Below are positions 1-6,437 of a stretch of 7,589 nucleotides of DNA, in pieces (position 1 is the stretch's first letter; each line of letters starts with the position of its first letter). The notes beneath the pieces were generated by a model, which was not told the DNA's origin, made no database searches, and worked only from the letters and a program-made list of their open reading frames with translations. Made by a program: the position numbers and the translations under genes. Source of the stretch: Dehalococcoidia bacterium. Lineage in GTDB: Bacteria; Chloroflexota; Dehalococcoidia; UBA3495. Location of the stretch: contig JAPKDE010000123.1 of the NCBI GenBank assembly GCA_028822675.1, positions 1 to 7,589 of the forward strand, written 5' to 3'.

Positions 1-1136
1 AGCCCAAGCTGGAAGTGCTCGGCATGGAGCCAGTGTCTTACAAAGCAGTGGTTCCACTGGAGCCGGTTGTGGACCTGGGAGAGTTCCAGTCGATTCGTTT
101 GGAACGAGAGCCCGTAGAAGTAACCGACGAGCAGGTAAGCGAAGTAATGGAAAGCCTTCGTTTTGAAGCCGCTCCTTGGGAGCCAGTCGAACGGGCTTTG
201 GCCTACGGCGACCTGGTTTCCATGAACGTGAAAGGGATCATTGAAGAGGAAGAGGTCATCGACGACCAGGGAATCGACTTCATCCCTCAAGAAGATAACA
301 ATCTACCCTTCCCTGGCTTCTCCACTCAATTGGAGGGCCTGCTGGAAGGCGATTCCAAACTGTTCACACTGTCGGTCCCAGACGATTACCCCCAGGAAAA
401 CTACGCTGGCAAGGAATGCCAGTTCAACGTGGAAGTTCTCTCCGTAAAAGAGAAGAACCTCCCAGAGTTGGATGACGAGTTTGCCAAAGGAGTCCGGGAC
501 GGATTTGAGAGCCTGGAGGCCCTCACAGTCCACGTTCGTCAGCGTATCAGTGACGAAAGTGAGGCTACAGAGACACGCCGCTTGGAGACGTCCAGTCTCG
601 AAGAACTCAAAAAGCTGGCCAAAATCGAGGCCTCAGAACTGGTCTACGAGCGCGAAGTGGACTTAATGTATGACGAGCGCGCACGGTCTTTACAGAACCA
701 GAAAATGAGTATGGAGCTTTATCTTAGTTATGTCGGCCAAACTGAGGAAGAACTCCGGGAGCAGATGAAGCCTCAAGCCGAGGAACGACTCAACACAATG
801 TTGATGCTGCGAAAGCTTGCTGATATTGAAGAGATTGAAGTCGGTGATGAAGACGTGGAAGAAGAGATCACCAACTTGATCGCGTCCACCGGTGGCAATT
901 CAGATGCCTCAATGATGCAGGCATTGAACACAGAAAACGCAAGGGATTCGATTCGGTCATCTTTGATGAACCGAAAGATCATGGCCCGTTTGGTGGAGAT
1001 TTCCCAAGGTGAGGAATCTGCCAGCCCGGTCGCTATCGAAGCAACAGATACCAGTCCAGAATCTGGCCCAGAAGAAGAGTCTCCTGAAGAAGCGTCTAAC
1101 GGAGAGTCTTCACCGGCCGAAGAAGCAAAGGAATAA
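1..1136 (+). CDS. tig: Trigger factor (ribosome-associated chaperone and prolyl isomerase), 5'-truncated
   Basis: Trigger factor binds the ribosome exit tunnel and shields nascent chains. The window opens inside the gene: the first complete codon is at position 3, the frame is open to the left edge, and there is no start here. Roughly the first 110 residues, most of the ribosome-binding domain, are missing by comparison with the usual 430-480 aa protein. What remains begins with the end of that domain ([10 protein letters not shown]...[12 protein letters not shown]). An FKBP-type PPIase domain follows at about 207-453, including LPFPGF near 306-320. The linker [13 protein letters not shown] lies at 456-494, then the helical C-terminal chaperone domain to about 1000. 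The last 40 or so codons form a Glu/Ser/Pro-rich acidic tail that is longer than usual. The TAA stop at 1134-1136 overlaps the clpP ribosome binding site. Identity is secure from domain order and the tig-clpP-clpX context. Confidence 0.95.
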   Translation, partial: PKLEVLGMEPVSYKAVVPLEPVVDLGEFQSIRLEREPVEVTDEQVSEVMESLRFEAAPWEPVERALAYGDLVSMNVKGIIEEEEVIDDQGIDFIPQEDNNLPFPGFSTQLEGLLEGDSKLFTLSVPDDYPQENYAGKECQFNVEVLSVKEKNLPELDDEFAKGVRDGFESLEALTVHVRQRISDESEATETRRLETSSLEELKKLAKIEASELVYEREVDLMYDERARSLQNQKMSMELYLSYVGQTEEELREQMKPQAEERLNTMLMLRKLADIEEIEVGDEDVEEEITNLIASTGGNSDASMMQALNTENARDSIRSSLMNRKIMARLVEISQGEESASPVAIEATDTSPESGPEEESPEEASNGESSPAEEAKE

Positions 1137-1140
1137 GGAG
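1135..1140 (+). promoter_or_regulatory. Ribosome binding site of clpP
   Basis: AAGGAG overlaps the tig stop codon and sits 9 nt before the ATG at 1150. It fixes the clpP start even though the frame is open back to about 1009 inside tig. The overlap suggests that translation of clpP is coupled to that of tig. Confidence 0.8.
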
Positions 1141-1149
1141 CGCACGTTG

Positions 1150-1791
1150 ATGCAAGACCTTCCCAACACCAACGGATTATTCGTACCTCAATCCATGGTT
1201 CCCATGGTTATTGAAACCAGCCCACGGGGCGAGCGAGCATTCGATATTTATTCCCTCCTACTAAAGGAGCGGATCATTTTCTTGGGCACACCGATCAATG
1301 ACCAAGTGGCCAACCTGATTATTGCCCAACTGCTGTTTCTTGAGCGGGAAGACCCGGACAAGGGCATCAATCTGTACATAAACAGCCCCGGTGGCGTGAT
1401 TAGCGCTGGGTTGGCGATCTACGACACCATGCACCTGATTGCTCCTGAAGTTTCCACCATCTGTTTGGGAATGGCGGCCAGCATGGCCACCATCCTATTG
1501 TCTGGTGGAGAAAAGGGAAAACGCTACATCCTGCCCAACTCCACAGTCCATATGCACCAACCCTTGGGCGGAGCGCAGGGTCAGGCTTCAGACATTGAGA
1601 TTGCAGCCCGGGAGATCATCCGGTTGCAGGATAAAGTCCGCACAATGTTGTCGGAGAACACCGGCCAGACCTACGACAAAATTGCCAGAGATACGGACCG
1701 GGACTACTACATGACCGCTGAACAGGCTGTTGAGTATGCCCTGGTGGACGAGATTCTTGGAACTAAACCAGCTGCGGAATCAAGTTCCTAG
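1150..1791 (+). CDS. clpP: ATP-dependent Clp protease proteolytic subunit
   Basis: ClpP is the serine peptidase that forms a double heptameric ring and degrades proteins fed by ClpX or another Clp ATPase in the cytoplasm. The product is 213 aa, against a family norm of about 195-210. The catalytic triad is intact: Ser111 in GMAASMA, His136 in HMHQPLGG and Asp185 in [10 protein letters not shown]. These numbers coincide with the E. coli precursor. [12 protein letters not shown] near residues 11-22 aligns with the start of mature ClpP, so a short propeptide may be removed. Other family marks are YINSPGG (76-82) and [13 protein letters not shown] (144-156). The start is the ATG at 1150, placed by AAGGAG at 1135-1140; TTG at 1147 is a less likely alternative. 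The gene lies 13 nt after tig and about 36 nt before clpX, so the three probably form one operon. Confidence 0.97.
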   Translation: MQDLPNTNGLFVPQSMVPMVIETSPRGERAFDIYSLLLKERIIFLGTPINDQVANLIIAQLLFLEREDPDKGINLYINSPGGVISAGLAIYDTMHLIAPEVSTICLGMAASMATILLSGGEKGKRYILPNSTVHMHQPLGGAQGQASDIEIAAREIIRLQDKVRTMLSENTGQTYDKIARDTDRDYYMTAEQAVEYALVDEILGTKPAAESSS

Positions 1792-1827
1792 CCAGTCAAC
1801 AAAGTGGATTAGTGCAGGGTTCGAGGG

Positions 1828-3129
1828 GTGGGTGTGGCTAACGGAAGAAGTGGAACCAGGCTAACTAAGTGTTCGTTCTGTGAGAAACCTCAGCCCCGGT
1901 CAGACATGGTGATCGCCGGGGAGGGTAAGGCAGCGGTCTGTTACGACTGCATCCGGGTTCTTGGCCAGGTGGTGGAAGAAGAAGCTCCGCTACCGGCCAA
2001 GAAATATGAACCCTCCAAACCGCTGGCGCCGCGGGAGATTTACTCCCACTTGGACACCTACGTGGTTGGCCAAGACAAGGCGAAGAAGGTCCTCAGCGTT
2101 GCGGTTTACAACCACTACAAGCGAATCTGGAACGGGCAAAAACGTTCCGGATCCGACGTGGAACTTCAAAAGACCAATATCTTGCTCGTTGGCCCCACGG
2201 GTTGCGGCAAGACACTATTGGCTGAGACCCTAGCCCGCACGCTGGATGTGCCGTTTGCGGTGTGCGACGCCACTTCCCTAACCGAATCCGGATACGTGGG
2301 CGAGGACGTGGAAAACATCCTCCTCAGGCTAATTCAAGCGGCCGATTGGGATGTGAACCGCGCAGAAAATGGCATCATCTACATTGATGAGCTGGATAAA
2401 ATCGCCCGCAAAGAGGGCCTCAACCGGTCCATCACCCGTGACGTTTCCGGCGAGGGTGTGCAACAAGAGCTGCTCAAGATAATTGAGGGCTGTGTGGCCA
2501 ATGTCCCACCCCAGGGTGGCCGAAAGCATCCACACCAGGAATTCCTCCAGATTGATACTCGCAACATCCTGTTTATCTGCGGTGGCGCGTTTGACGGCCT
2601 GGAAGAAATCGTCTCCAAGCGGCTCGGCTCCGGTGAGTCCAAGATAGGTTTCTTGGCCGGTGGCCGCAGTGGCGAGGAACCAGACGGAAGCTCACTGACC
2701 CAGGTCATCCCTGAAGACCTTCTACACTTTGGCTTCATCCCAGAGATGGTTGGTCGGCTGCCAGTGACTGTGGGCCTAGAATCACTGGATAAAGATTCAT
2801 TGGTCCAAGTGCTGACTGAGCCCAAGAACGCCATCATCAAGCAATATCAACAATTGTTCAAAATGGACGGCGTTGAATTGGAATTCACCCCCGCTGCGCT
2901 TAAAGCTGCTGCGGAACGCGCCTTGGATCACCAGACCGGGGCCCGTTGCCTACGTTACGTGATTGAAGACACTCTGATGGACGTGATGTATGACTTACCG
3001 TCGCTGGACGAAGTAGTCCGCTGCGTGGTGGATCGGGAGTCAATCGAAGGCAGCAGGGTGCCTGAATTGTTCGCTGAAGACGGCTCCAAGGTGGAGCTTC
3101 CGCCCCAACCCATCAAGAAGTCCGCTTAG
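1828..3129 (+). CDS. clpX: ATP-dependent Clp protease ATP-binding subunit ClpX
   Basis: ClpX is the AAA+ hexameric unfoldase that recognises substrates and threads them into ClpP. At 433 aa it has normal length. An N-terminal zinc finger uses Cys15, Cys18, Cys38 and Cys41. The AAA+ core has Walker A GPTGCGKT (122-129), pore loop GYVG (155-158), Walker B IIYIDE (183-188), the RKH loop (232-234), the arginine finger Arg310 in GFIPEMVGR, and sensor-2 Arg373 in TGARCLR. IGF at 273-275 is the loop that docks into ClpP, so this is a true ClpP partner. The start is uncertain by two codons. GTG 1828 has AGGG at 1816-1819 upstream; GTG 1834 has GAGGGG at 1823-1828. An in-frame TAG at 1810 rules out anything earlier. 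Its TAG stop overlaps the stop of the opposing formyltransferase gene. Confidence 0.97.
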   Translation: MGVANGRSGTRLTKCSFCEKPQPRSDMVIAGEGKAAVCYDCIRVLGQVVEEEAPLPAKKYEPSKPLAPREIYSHLDTYVVGQDKAKKVLSVAVYNHYKRIWNGQKRSGSDVELQKTNILLVGPTGCGKTLLAETLARTLDVPFAVCDATSLTESGYVGEDVENILLRLIQAADWDVNRAENGIIYIDELDKIARKEGLNRSITRDVSGEGVQQELLKIIEGCVANVPPQGGRKHPHQEFLQIDTRNILFICGGAFDGLEEIVSKRLGSGESKIGFLAGGRSGEEPDGSSLTQVIPEDLLHFGFIPEMVGRLPVTVGLESLDKDSLVQVLTEPKNAIIKQYQQLFKMDGVELEFTPAALKAAAERALDHQTGARCLRYVIEDTLMDVMYDLPSLDEVVRCVVDRESIEGSRVPELFAEDGSKVELPPQPIKKSA

Positions 3130-3956
3130 CCAGCGCTGGTGGCCGGATCTTCCTGCATCGCCTGGGCTATCTGCCGGTCTAGGCACAGCCCGTTGGGCAT
3201 GGATTCGGTTAGGGGCGCTCCGGAAGCATCTACGACCCGATTGCCCATCACGCCAATCTCACCTTGGCTTACGGAATGTATCGTCTCAAACAAGAGATAC
3301 GGCTCCCGCAGATATTGTTCGTCACGAATCGCCCGAAAGAGCGGATGATTTTCGCCTTCTGACTTCTTAATCTCTTCCAGGTCTCTTCCGACTAAAGATT
3401 CCCAATGCTGATCAAATTTGGGACCGGTTATGGGCACATTCACGTAAGAGACCACCGGTCCTCGGTCCACTTCTTCCGTGGCCAAATGTACCATTGCGCC
3501 CGTCTTGGTTGCCTTGGTCTCGATCAGTTCCCACACCACTTCTTGCCAGGTGCCGGTGGGGCCATCAGGTAGTGCTGGATGAAGGTTCAGCAATGGGTAT
3601 TGGCGGCACATCTTTCCGCTCACGATTAGCATGTAACCGGCCAGCACGCAGACATCGGCTTCAGTGGAAGCCAACTTGTCCATGACTTGCTGGTCAAACT
3701 CTTCTCGGTGCTCTGAGAACCGGCCACCAGTATTTTTTCGGAAAGCCGAAGACGAGTGGGTTACCAGTGGGATGTTGTAGCCGTCCACCAGGCCAAAGAA
3801 CTCGTCAGAGCCCTCTGCTTCGCCACGCTCACGGTTGCTGAATACAAAATTGATGCAGGCGTCTGCGCCAGTCCCGATCAGACGTTGTTGCACGAAATTC
3901 AGAAGCCCACGTGAACCTTCCCCACGGCCTGTGGAGAACCATCCAATATTCAACAT
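3126..3956 (-). CDS. purN: PurN-like formyltransferase (glycinamide ribonucleotide formyltransferase family)
   Basis: The 276-aa product has the formyltransferase fold. PurN transfers a formyl group from 10-formyltetrahydrofolate to glycinamide ribonucleotide in purine synthesis. The catalytic set is visible as Asn124 and His126 in LLNLHP and Asp164 in EVDRGPVV, spaced nearly as in E. coli PurN (Asn106, His108, Asp144). [15 protein letters not shown] (102-116) matches the VVLAGFMRILS strand. Two loops differ. The N-terminal SGNGSNLQ phosphate loop is replaced by [12 protein letters not shown], and SLLPKYPG after the His is replaced by [10 protein letters not shown]. The protein is also some 60 residues longer than classical PurN, so the exact substrate is uncertain. 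The ATG start has GAGG directly against it and GGGGAAGG about 13 nt upstream, so TTG one codon later is possible. It is last in the minus-strand gene set, 50 nt after xseB, with no other purine gene in the window. Confidence 0.75.
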   Translation of the reverse strand: MLNIGWFSTGRGEGSRGLLNFVQQRLIGTGADACINFVFSNRERGEAEGSDEFFGLVDGYNIPLVTHSSSAFRKNTGGRFSEHREEFDQQVMDKLASTEADVCVLAGYMLIVSGKMCRQYPLLNLHPALPDGPTGTWQEVVWELIETKATKTGAMVHLATEEVDRGPVVSYVNVPITGPKFDQHWESLVGRDLEEIKKSEGENHPLFRAIRDEQYLREPYLLFETIHSVSQGEIGVMGNRVVDASGAPLTESMPNGLCLDRQIAQAMQEDPATSAG

Positions 3957-4006
3957 CCTCAGTCCAACACCTTCCCCAATACTATTATCGGTACTATGCC
4001 CAATTT
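3957..4006 (-). other. xseB to formyltransferase spacer with swapped short direct repeats
   Basis: This 50-nt AT-rich spacer contains two copies each of TACTAT (3980-3985, 3992-3997) and CCCAAT (3975-3980, 3999-4004), written on the plus strand. On the minus strand GATAAT (3984-3989) resembles a -10 box 27 nt before the start codon, but nothing like TTGACA lies 16-18 nt further upstream. It could be a weak internal promoter or simply AT-rich spacer. The downstream gene is more likely read through from xseB. Confidence 0.25.
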
Positions 4007-4330
4007 TTACTCGTCCAAATCACCGTCTGGATCGTCATCTAGGTCGTCAAACCCGGCCAAAACATCGCCAGACCGGTACGACTCTTTAAGTTCGGTAATC
4101 TTTAATTCGGCATTGTTCAGTAGCTGATTACAGAACTGGACCAGCTTCATTCCCTCTTCAAACCTGGAGGTGGCTTCGGCCAAGGTCAGTCCGCCGGCCT
4201 CTAGTTGCTCTGCCATCTCGCTCAGACGATGAAAAGAGTCCTCAAAACTAGCCGATTCGGCTTCATTGTTTTGAATGGCTTCGTTAGGATGGGCGTTTTC
4301 TTTGGGCGAGGAATTCTTCGGTTTGGCCAT
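4007..4330 (-). CDS. xseB: Exodeoxyribonuclease VII small subunit
   Basis: XseB binds XseA, with several small subunits per large one, to form exonuclease VII. That enzyme degrades single-stranded DNA from both ends into oligonucleotides during repair. The family helical hairpin lies at residues 29-81: FEDSFHRLSEMAEQLEAGG, LTLAEATSRFEEGMKL and the C-terminal AELKITEL. At 107 aa it exceeds the usual 70-85. The first 28 residues are a polar Asn/Glu/Ser/Pro-rich extension. The last 19 or so form a very acidic tail with runs of Asp. The ATG start is supported by AGGAG, 8 nt upstream on the minus strand. It follows xseA by 88 nt, the usual gene order. Confidence 0.92.
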   Translation of the reverse strand: MAKPKNSSPKENAHPNEAIQNNEAESASFEDSFHRLSEMAEQLEAGGLTLAEATSRFEEGMKLVQFCNQLLNNAELKITELKESYRSGDVLAGFDDLDDDPDGDLDE

Positions 4331-4418
4331 GGTCCAGACTCCTGTGTCGGTTGATCAGAGACATTATCCCCGCAGGTTCAGCATGCCAGTAGACTGCGGA
4401 ATCCGCAAGGGGGAGATG
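4331..4418 (-). other. xseA to xseB spacer with a small palindrome and a -10-like box
   Basis: This 88-nt non-coding spacer is long for a subunit pair that often overlaps. It holds a palindrome TGCGGA-A-TCCGCA at 4395-4407, a minus-strand GATAAT at 4363-4368 without a good -35 element, and the xseB ribosome binding site AGGAG near 4339-4343. There is no T-run after the palindrome, so an intrinsic terminator is not supported. Confidence 0.3.
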
Positions 4419-5723
4419 CTATAAAAGGCGAGGCATTTCACCAAGCTGATCCGACACCGGTTTGGCTTTGGCCTTTGGAGTTCTCGGCTTGGGTTCAGCC
4501 TTCTGGCTTGTTTGGCTTCCGCCGTTTGTGCCTGACGATGGGACTGCATTTCCAGCGGTGGCGGCAAGGGAACCATCAGAGACTGTAATCTCCAGTGCAT
4601 CACCGTCTGTTACCTGTTTGACGCCGGTCACCACCTGTCCGGTGCCGGGCAAATGGACTATGGAGAACCCGCGGCCCAATGTGGCCACTGGGTCTAAGGC
4701 GCGCAGCCGCAGATTCAGGCCATCAACTTGCACTTGCCGTTCTCTGACCAGTCTAGACGTCGCAGACTGAACAATGCGCCCGATGTCGTCAACACGGCGG
4801 CGCAGGTCTGACGTGTCAGGCATGCTCAGTTCCATACGGCGAGCTATGGCGGTCAGTTCAGACCGGTGTCGGGAATTGCTGTCCATCAAAACGCGGTAGA
4901 GAGCAGTGGCTGCCATATCTAGATTGCGACGCAAAACAGCGGAGTCCGGGACCACAAGCTCGGCGGCTGCAGAAGGCGTTGGGGCTCTAACATCAGCCAC
5001 GTAGTCGGAGATAGTCTCGTCAGTTTCGTGACCAACGGCGCTGACCACCGGTGTCTTGGAGGCGTAGATCGCTCGTGCAACAACCTCTTCGTTGAACGGC
5101 CACAGGTCTTCCATGGAGCCGCCGCCGCGTCCGATGATGATTACGTCACAGTTGCCTTCTCGGTCCAGTAGTTCCAGCGCGGCTGCTATTTTGGGAGCAG
5201 CGTCCGGCCCTTGGACCACTGTTGGTGATAGCACCAATTCTGCCAGTGGGTAGCGACGGCTTAGGACGTTTTGGATGTCGTGAAAGACTGCGCCAGTGGG
5301 CGAGGTAACCACGCCAACTTTCTTGGGGAACCGGGGTAGTTCTCGCTTGCGGCTGATCTCGAAAAGCCCTTCAGCGGCCAGTTTTTGCTTCAGCCGTTCC
5401 AGTTCCAGAGCCAGTTCGCCCACGCCTTCAGGCATGGCCAAATCAACCATGAAATCAGTGGTACCGCCTCGGGTGTAGAAAGTAATCTTGCCGTGGGCCG
5501 AAACTGAATCGCCTTCAGCTAGTAAATCAGCCCCTCGCTGGCCTTTGAACATGACACAGCGCAGCAGGCTTTCTCGGTCTTTCAGGCCGAAATAGGTATG
5601 GCCCGCGGAGGATTTACGGAGCCCGGAGACCTCACCGACGATCCAAAGGTTCATCAGGAGCGAATCAGACTCCAACGACTCCTTGATGTGGAAAGAAACC
5701 TGGCTGACAGTATAGACAGCCAC
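4419..5723 (-). CDS. xseA: Exodeoxyribonuclease VII large subunit
   Basis: XseA is the catalytic subunit of exonuclease VII. The 434-aa product starts with an OB-fold DNA-binding domain (about 1-100; TVSQVSFHIKESLESD, LWIVGEVSG, GHTYFGLKD). The nuclease domain follows, with GVVTSPTGAVFHDIQNVL (137-154), GRGGGSMEDLWPFN (198-211) and GHETDETISD (231-240), all conserved family motifs. A helical stretch (about 257-341) leads to ALDPVATLGRGFSIV (342-356), the C-terminal signature. From about 387 onward the sequence is low-complexity: a Ser/Gly/Asn stretch, then a Lys/Pro/Ala stretch with basic charge. The start is GTG at 5721-5723, only 3 nt after the efp stop. No strong ribosome binding site is visible, so translational coupling to efp is likely. 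Confidence 0.95.
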   Translation of the reverse strand: MAVYTVSQVSFHIKESLESDSLLMNLWIVGEVSGLRKSSAGHTYFGLKDRESLLRCVMFKGQRGADLLAEGDSVSAHGKITFYTRGGTTDFMVDLAMPEGVGELALELERLKQKLAAEGLFEISRKRELPRFPKKVGVVTSPTGAVFHDIQNVLSRRYPLAELVLSPTVVQGPDAAPKIAAALELLDREGNCDVIIIGRGGGSMEDLWPFNEEVVARAIYASKTPVVSAVGHETDETISDYVADVRAPTPSAAAELVVPDSAVLRRNLDMAATALYRVLMDSNSRHRSELTAIARRMELSMPDTSDLRRRVDDIGRIVQSATSRLVRERQVQVDGLNLRLRALDPVATLGRGFSIVHLPGTGQVVTGVKQVTDGDALEITVSDGSLAATAGNAVPSSGTNGGSQTSQKAEPKPRTPKAKAKPVSDQLGEMPRLL

Positions 5724-5726
5724 GGT

Positions 5727-6293
5727 CTAGCTCACGCGCTCGGTGTATTCTCCGTTGCGGGTATCAACGCGAATAATGGTCCCAGGGGTGATAAACATCG
5801 GGACCGTCACGACTTTGCCAGTCTCCAGAGTGGCAGGTTTGTTGCCACCTTGGGCCGTGTCTCCCCGGAAAGAAGGCGGAGTGTCCTTCACTTCAAGTTC
5901 AACGTGGGTGGGCATCTTTACGCTAATCGGCGCCCCGTTGTACAGGACAATGTCGACCATCGCCAGCTCTTTCAAGTATTCCAGCGAGTCTCCCAACACA
6001 TCCTTGGTTAAGTCGTATTGGTCAAAGGTCTCCTGGTCCATGAAGTAGTAAAATTCGCCGTCGGTGTACAGAAACTGGGTTGGCCGGGTATCAACGTCAG
6101 CCAAGGTAAAACCGGTGCTGTACTGCTGAAAGGTGCGCTCAACCACTGCCTTGCTCAGCAGGTTTCTCATCTTGATGCGTGTGACGGGTGCCCTCTGCTG
6201 CATCTTGTGGCGTTCGTAATCAATTACTTCCCACGGTTGGCCGTCTAATTCAATGACCAGACCACGGGTCAGGTTGCTAAAGTTTATGCTCAT
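5727..6293 (-). CDS. efp: Translation elongation factor P, non-canonical tip loop
   Basis: EF-P enters the ribosome between the P and E sites and relieves stalling at polyproline stretches. The 188-aa length is standard. A KOW-like domain I (about 1-63) and two OB domains follow, with YLYTDGEFYYFMD-type sequence near 75-86 and GDTAQGGNKPATLETG (144-159) leading into the EF-P signature KPATLETGKVVTVP. The end DTRNGEYTERV is also typical. The unusual part is the domain I tip loop. In place of KPGKG(G/Q)A the sequence reads KMQQRAP (residues 30-36). The position matching E. coli Lys34 is Gln33 when aligned on the RIKMRNL flank, with Arg34 next to it. The ATG start is well placed by GGAGGA. The upstream neighbour is a proline-specific peptidase; xseA follows after 3 nt. 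No EF-P modification enzyme is in the window. Confidence 0.95.
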   Translation of the reverse strand: MSINFSNLTRGLVIELDGQPWEVIDYERHKMQQRAPVTRIKMRNLLSKAVVERTFQQYSTGFTLADVDTRPTQFLYTDGEFYYFMDQETFDQYDLTKDVLGDSLEYLKELAMVDIVLYNGAPISVKMPTHVELEVKDTPPSFRGDTAQGGNKPATLETGKVVTVPMFITPGTIIRVDTRNGEYTERVS

Positions 6294-6300
6294 CTAGGAG

Positions 6301-6306
6301 TCCTCC
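6301..6306 (-). promoter_or_regulatory. Ribosome binding site of efp
   Basis: On the minus strand GGAGGA lies 7 nt before the efp ATG. It is the strongest Shine-Dalgarno sequence in the window, consistent with an abundant translation factor. It partly overlaps a 9-nt palindrome AGGACTCCT that could pair over it. Confidence 0.75.
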
Positions 6307-6363
6307 GGGTTTATAGGAGACGCGAATCGTCGCATGGCAGGTGACCCAGCCCAAGAATCACGT

Positions 6364-6390
6364 CCGGCTGTGAGTGTATCACTATGCCGG
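6364..6390. other. Imperfect inverted repeat between the aminopeptidase gene and efp
   Basis: CCGGC (6364-6368) and GCCGG (6386-6390) form an outer stem. AGTG (6373-6376) and CACT (6380-6383) form an inner stem around TAT, with an asymmetric 4/2 internal loop. There is no T-run on either side, so it does not look like an intrinsic terminator. It lies in the middle of the 144-nt spacer and could be an operator, an RNA hairpin or chance. Confidence 0.35.
6373..6381 (-). promoter_or_regulatory. Weak candidate extended -10 promoter for efp
   Basis: On the minus strand TGATACACT fits the TGn plus -10 pattern, with TACACT matching four of six TATAAT positions. No convincing -35 box lies at 16-18 nt. 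It overlaps the inner arm of the inverted repeat. The 144-nt spacer is the longest on this strand, so a promoter here is plausible but unproven. Confidence 0.22.
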
Positions 6391-6437
6391 AAGCAATCGC
6401 CTTAGTTGGGTTTCAAAGCTGCCAGTTGGTGTCCTGA

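Noticed and set aside
1009..1149. A longer N-terminus for ClpP, since its frame is open back to 1009
   Set aside because: The extension overlaps the trigger factor tail, is unlike any ClpP, and a good ribosome binding site precedes the ATG at 1150.
2191..2214. Cysteine in the ClpX Walker A motif (GPTGCGKT in place of GPTGSGKT)
   Set aside because: From memory this variant is common in ClpX of other bacteria, for example alphaproteobacteria, and does not imply loss of function.
2379..2840. A 153-codon open frame antisense to clpX
   Set aside because: It lies wholly opposite a well-conserved gene, has a Ser/Pro/Arg-rich shadow composition and no recognisable motif.
3130..3139. CCAGCGCTGG as an intrinsic terminator
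   Set aside because: The palindrome has no loop, short arms and no T-run on either strand.
4395..4407. TGCGGAATCCGCA as a terminator after xseA
   Set aside because: The loop is a single base and no U-tract follows. Termination here would also separate xseA from xseB.
4364..4603. A 79-codon minus-strand frame at the xseA end that runs into the spacer
   Set aside because: Most of it overlaps the xseA tail in another frame. Only about 50 nt are in the spacer, and its composition is Gln/Pro/Arg-rich without motifs.
5598..6011. A 137-codon plus-strand open frame across xseA and efp
   Set aside because: It runs antisense to two conserved genes, shows no family motif and fits a shadow frame.
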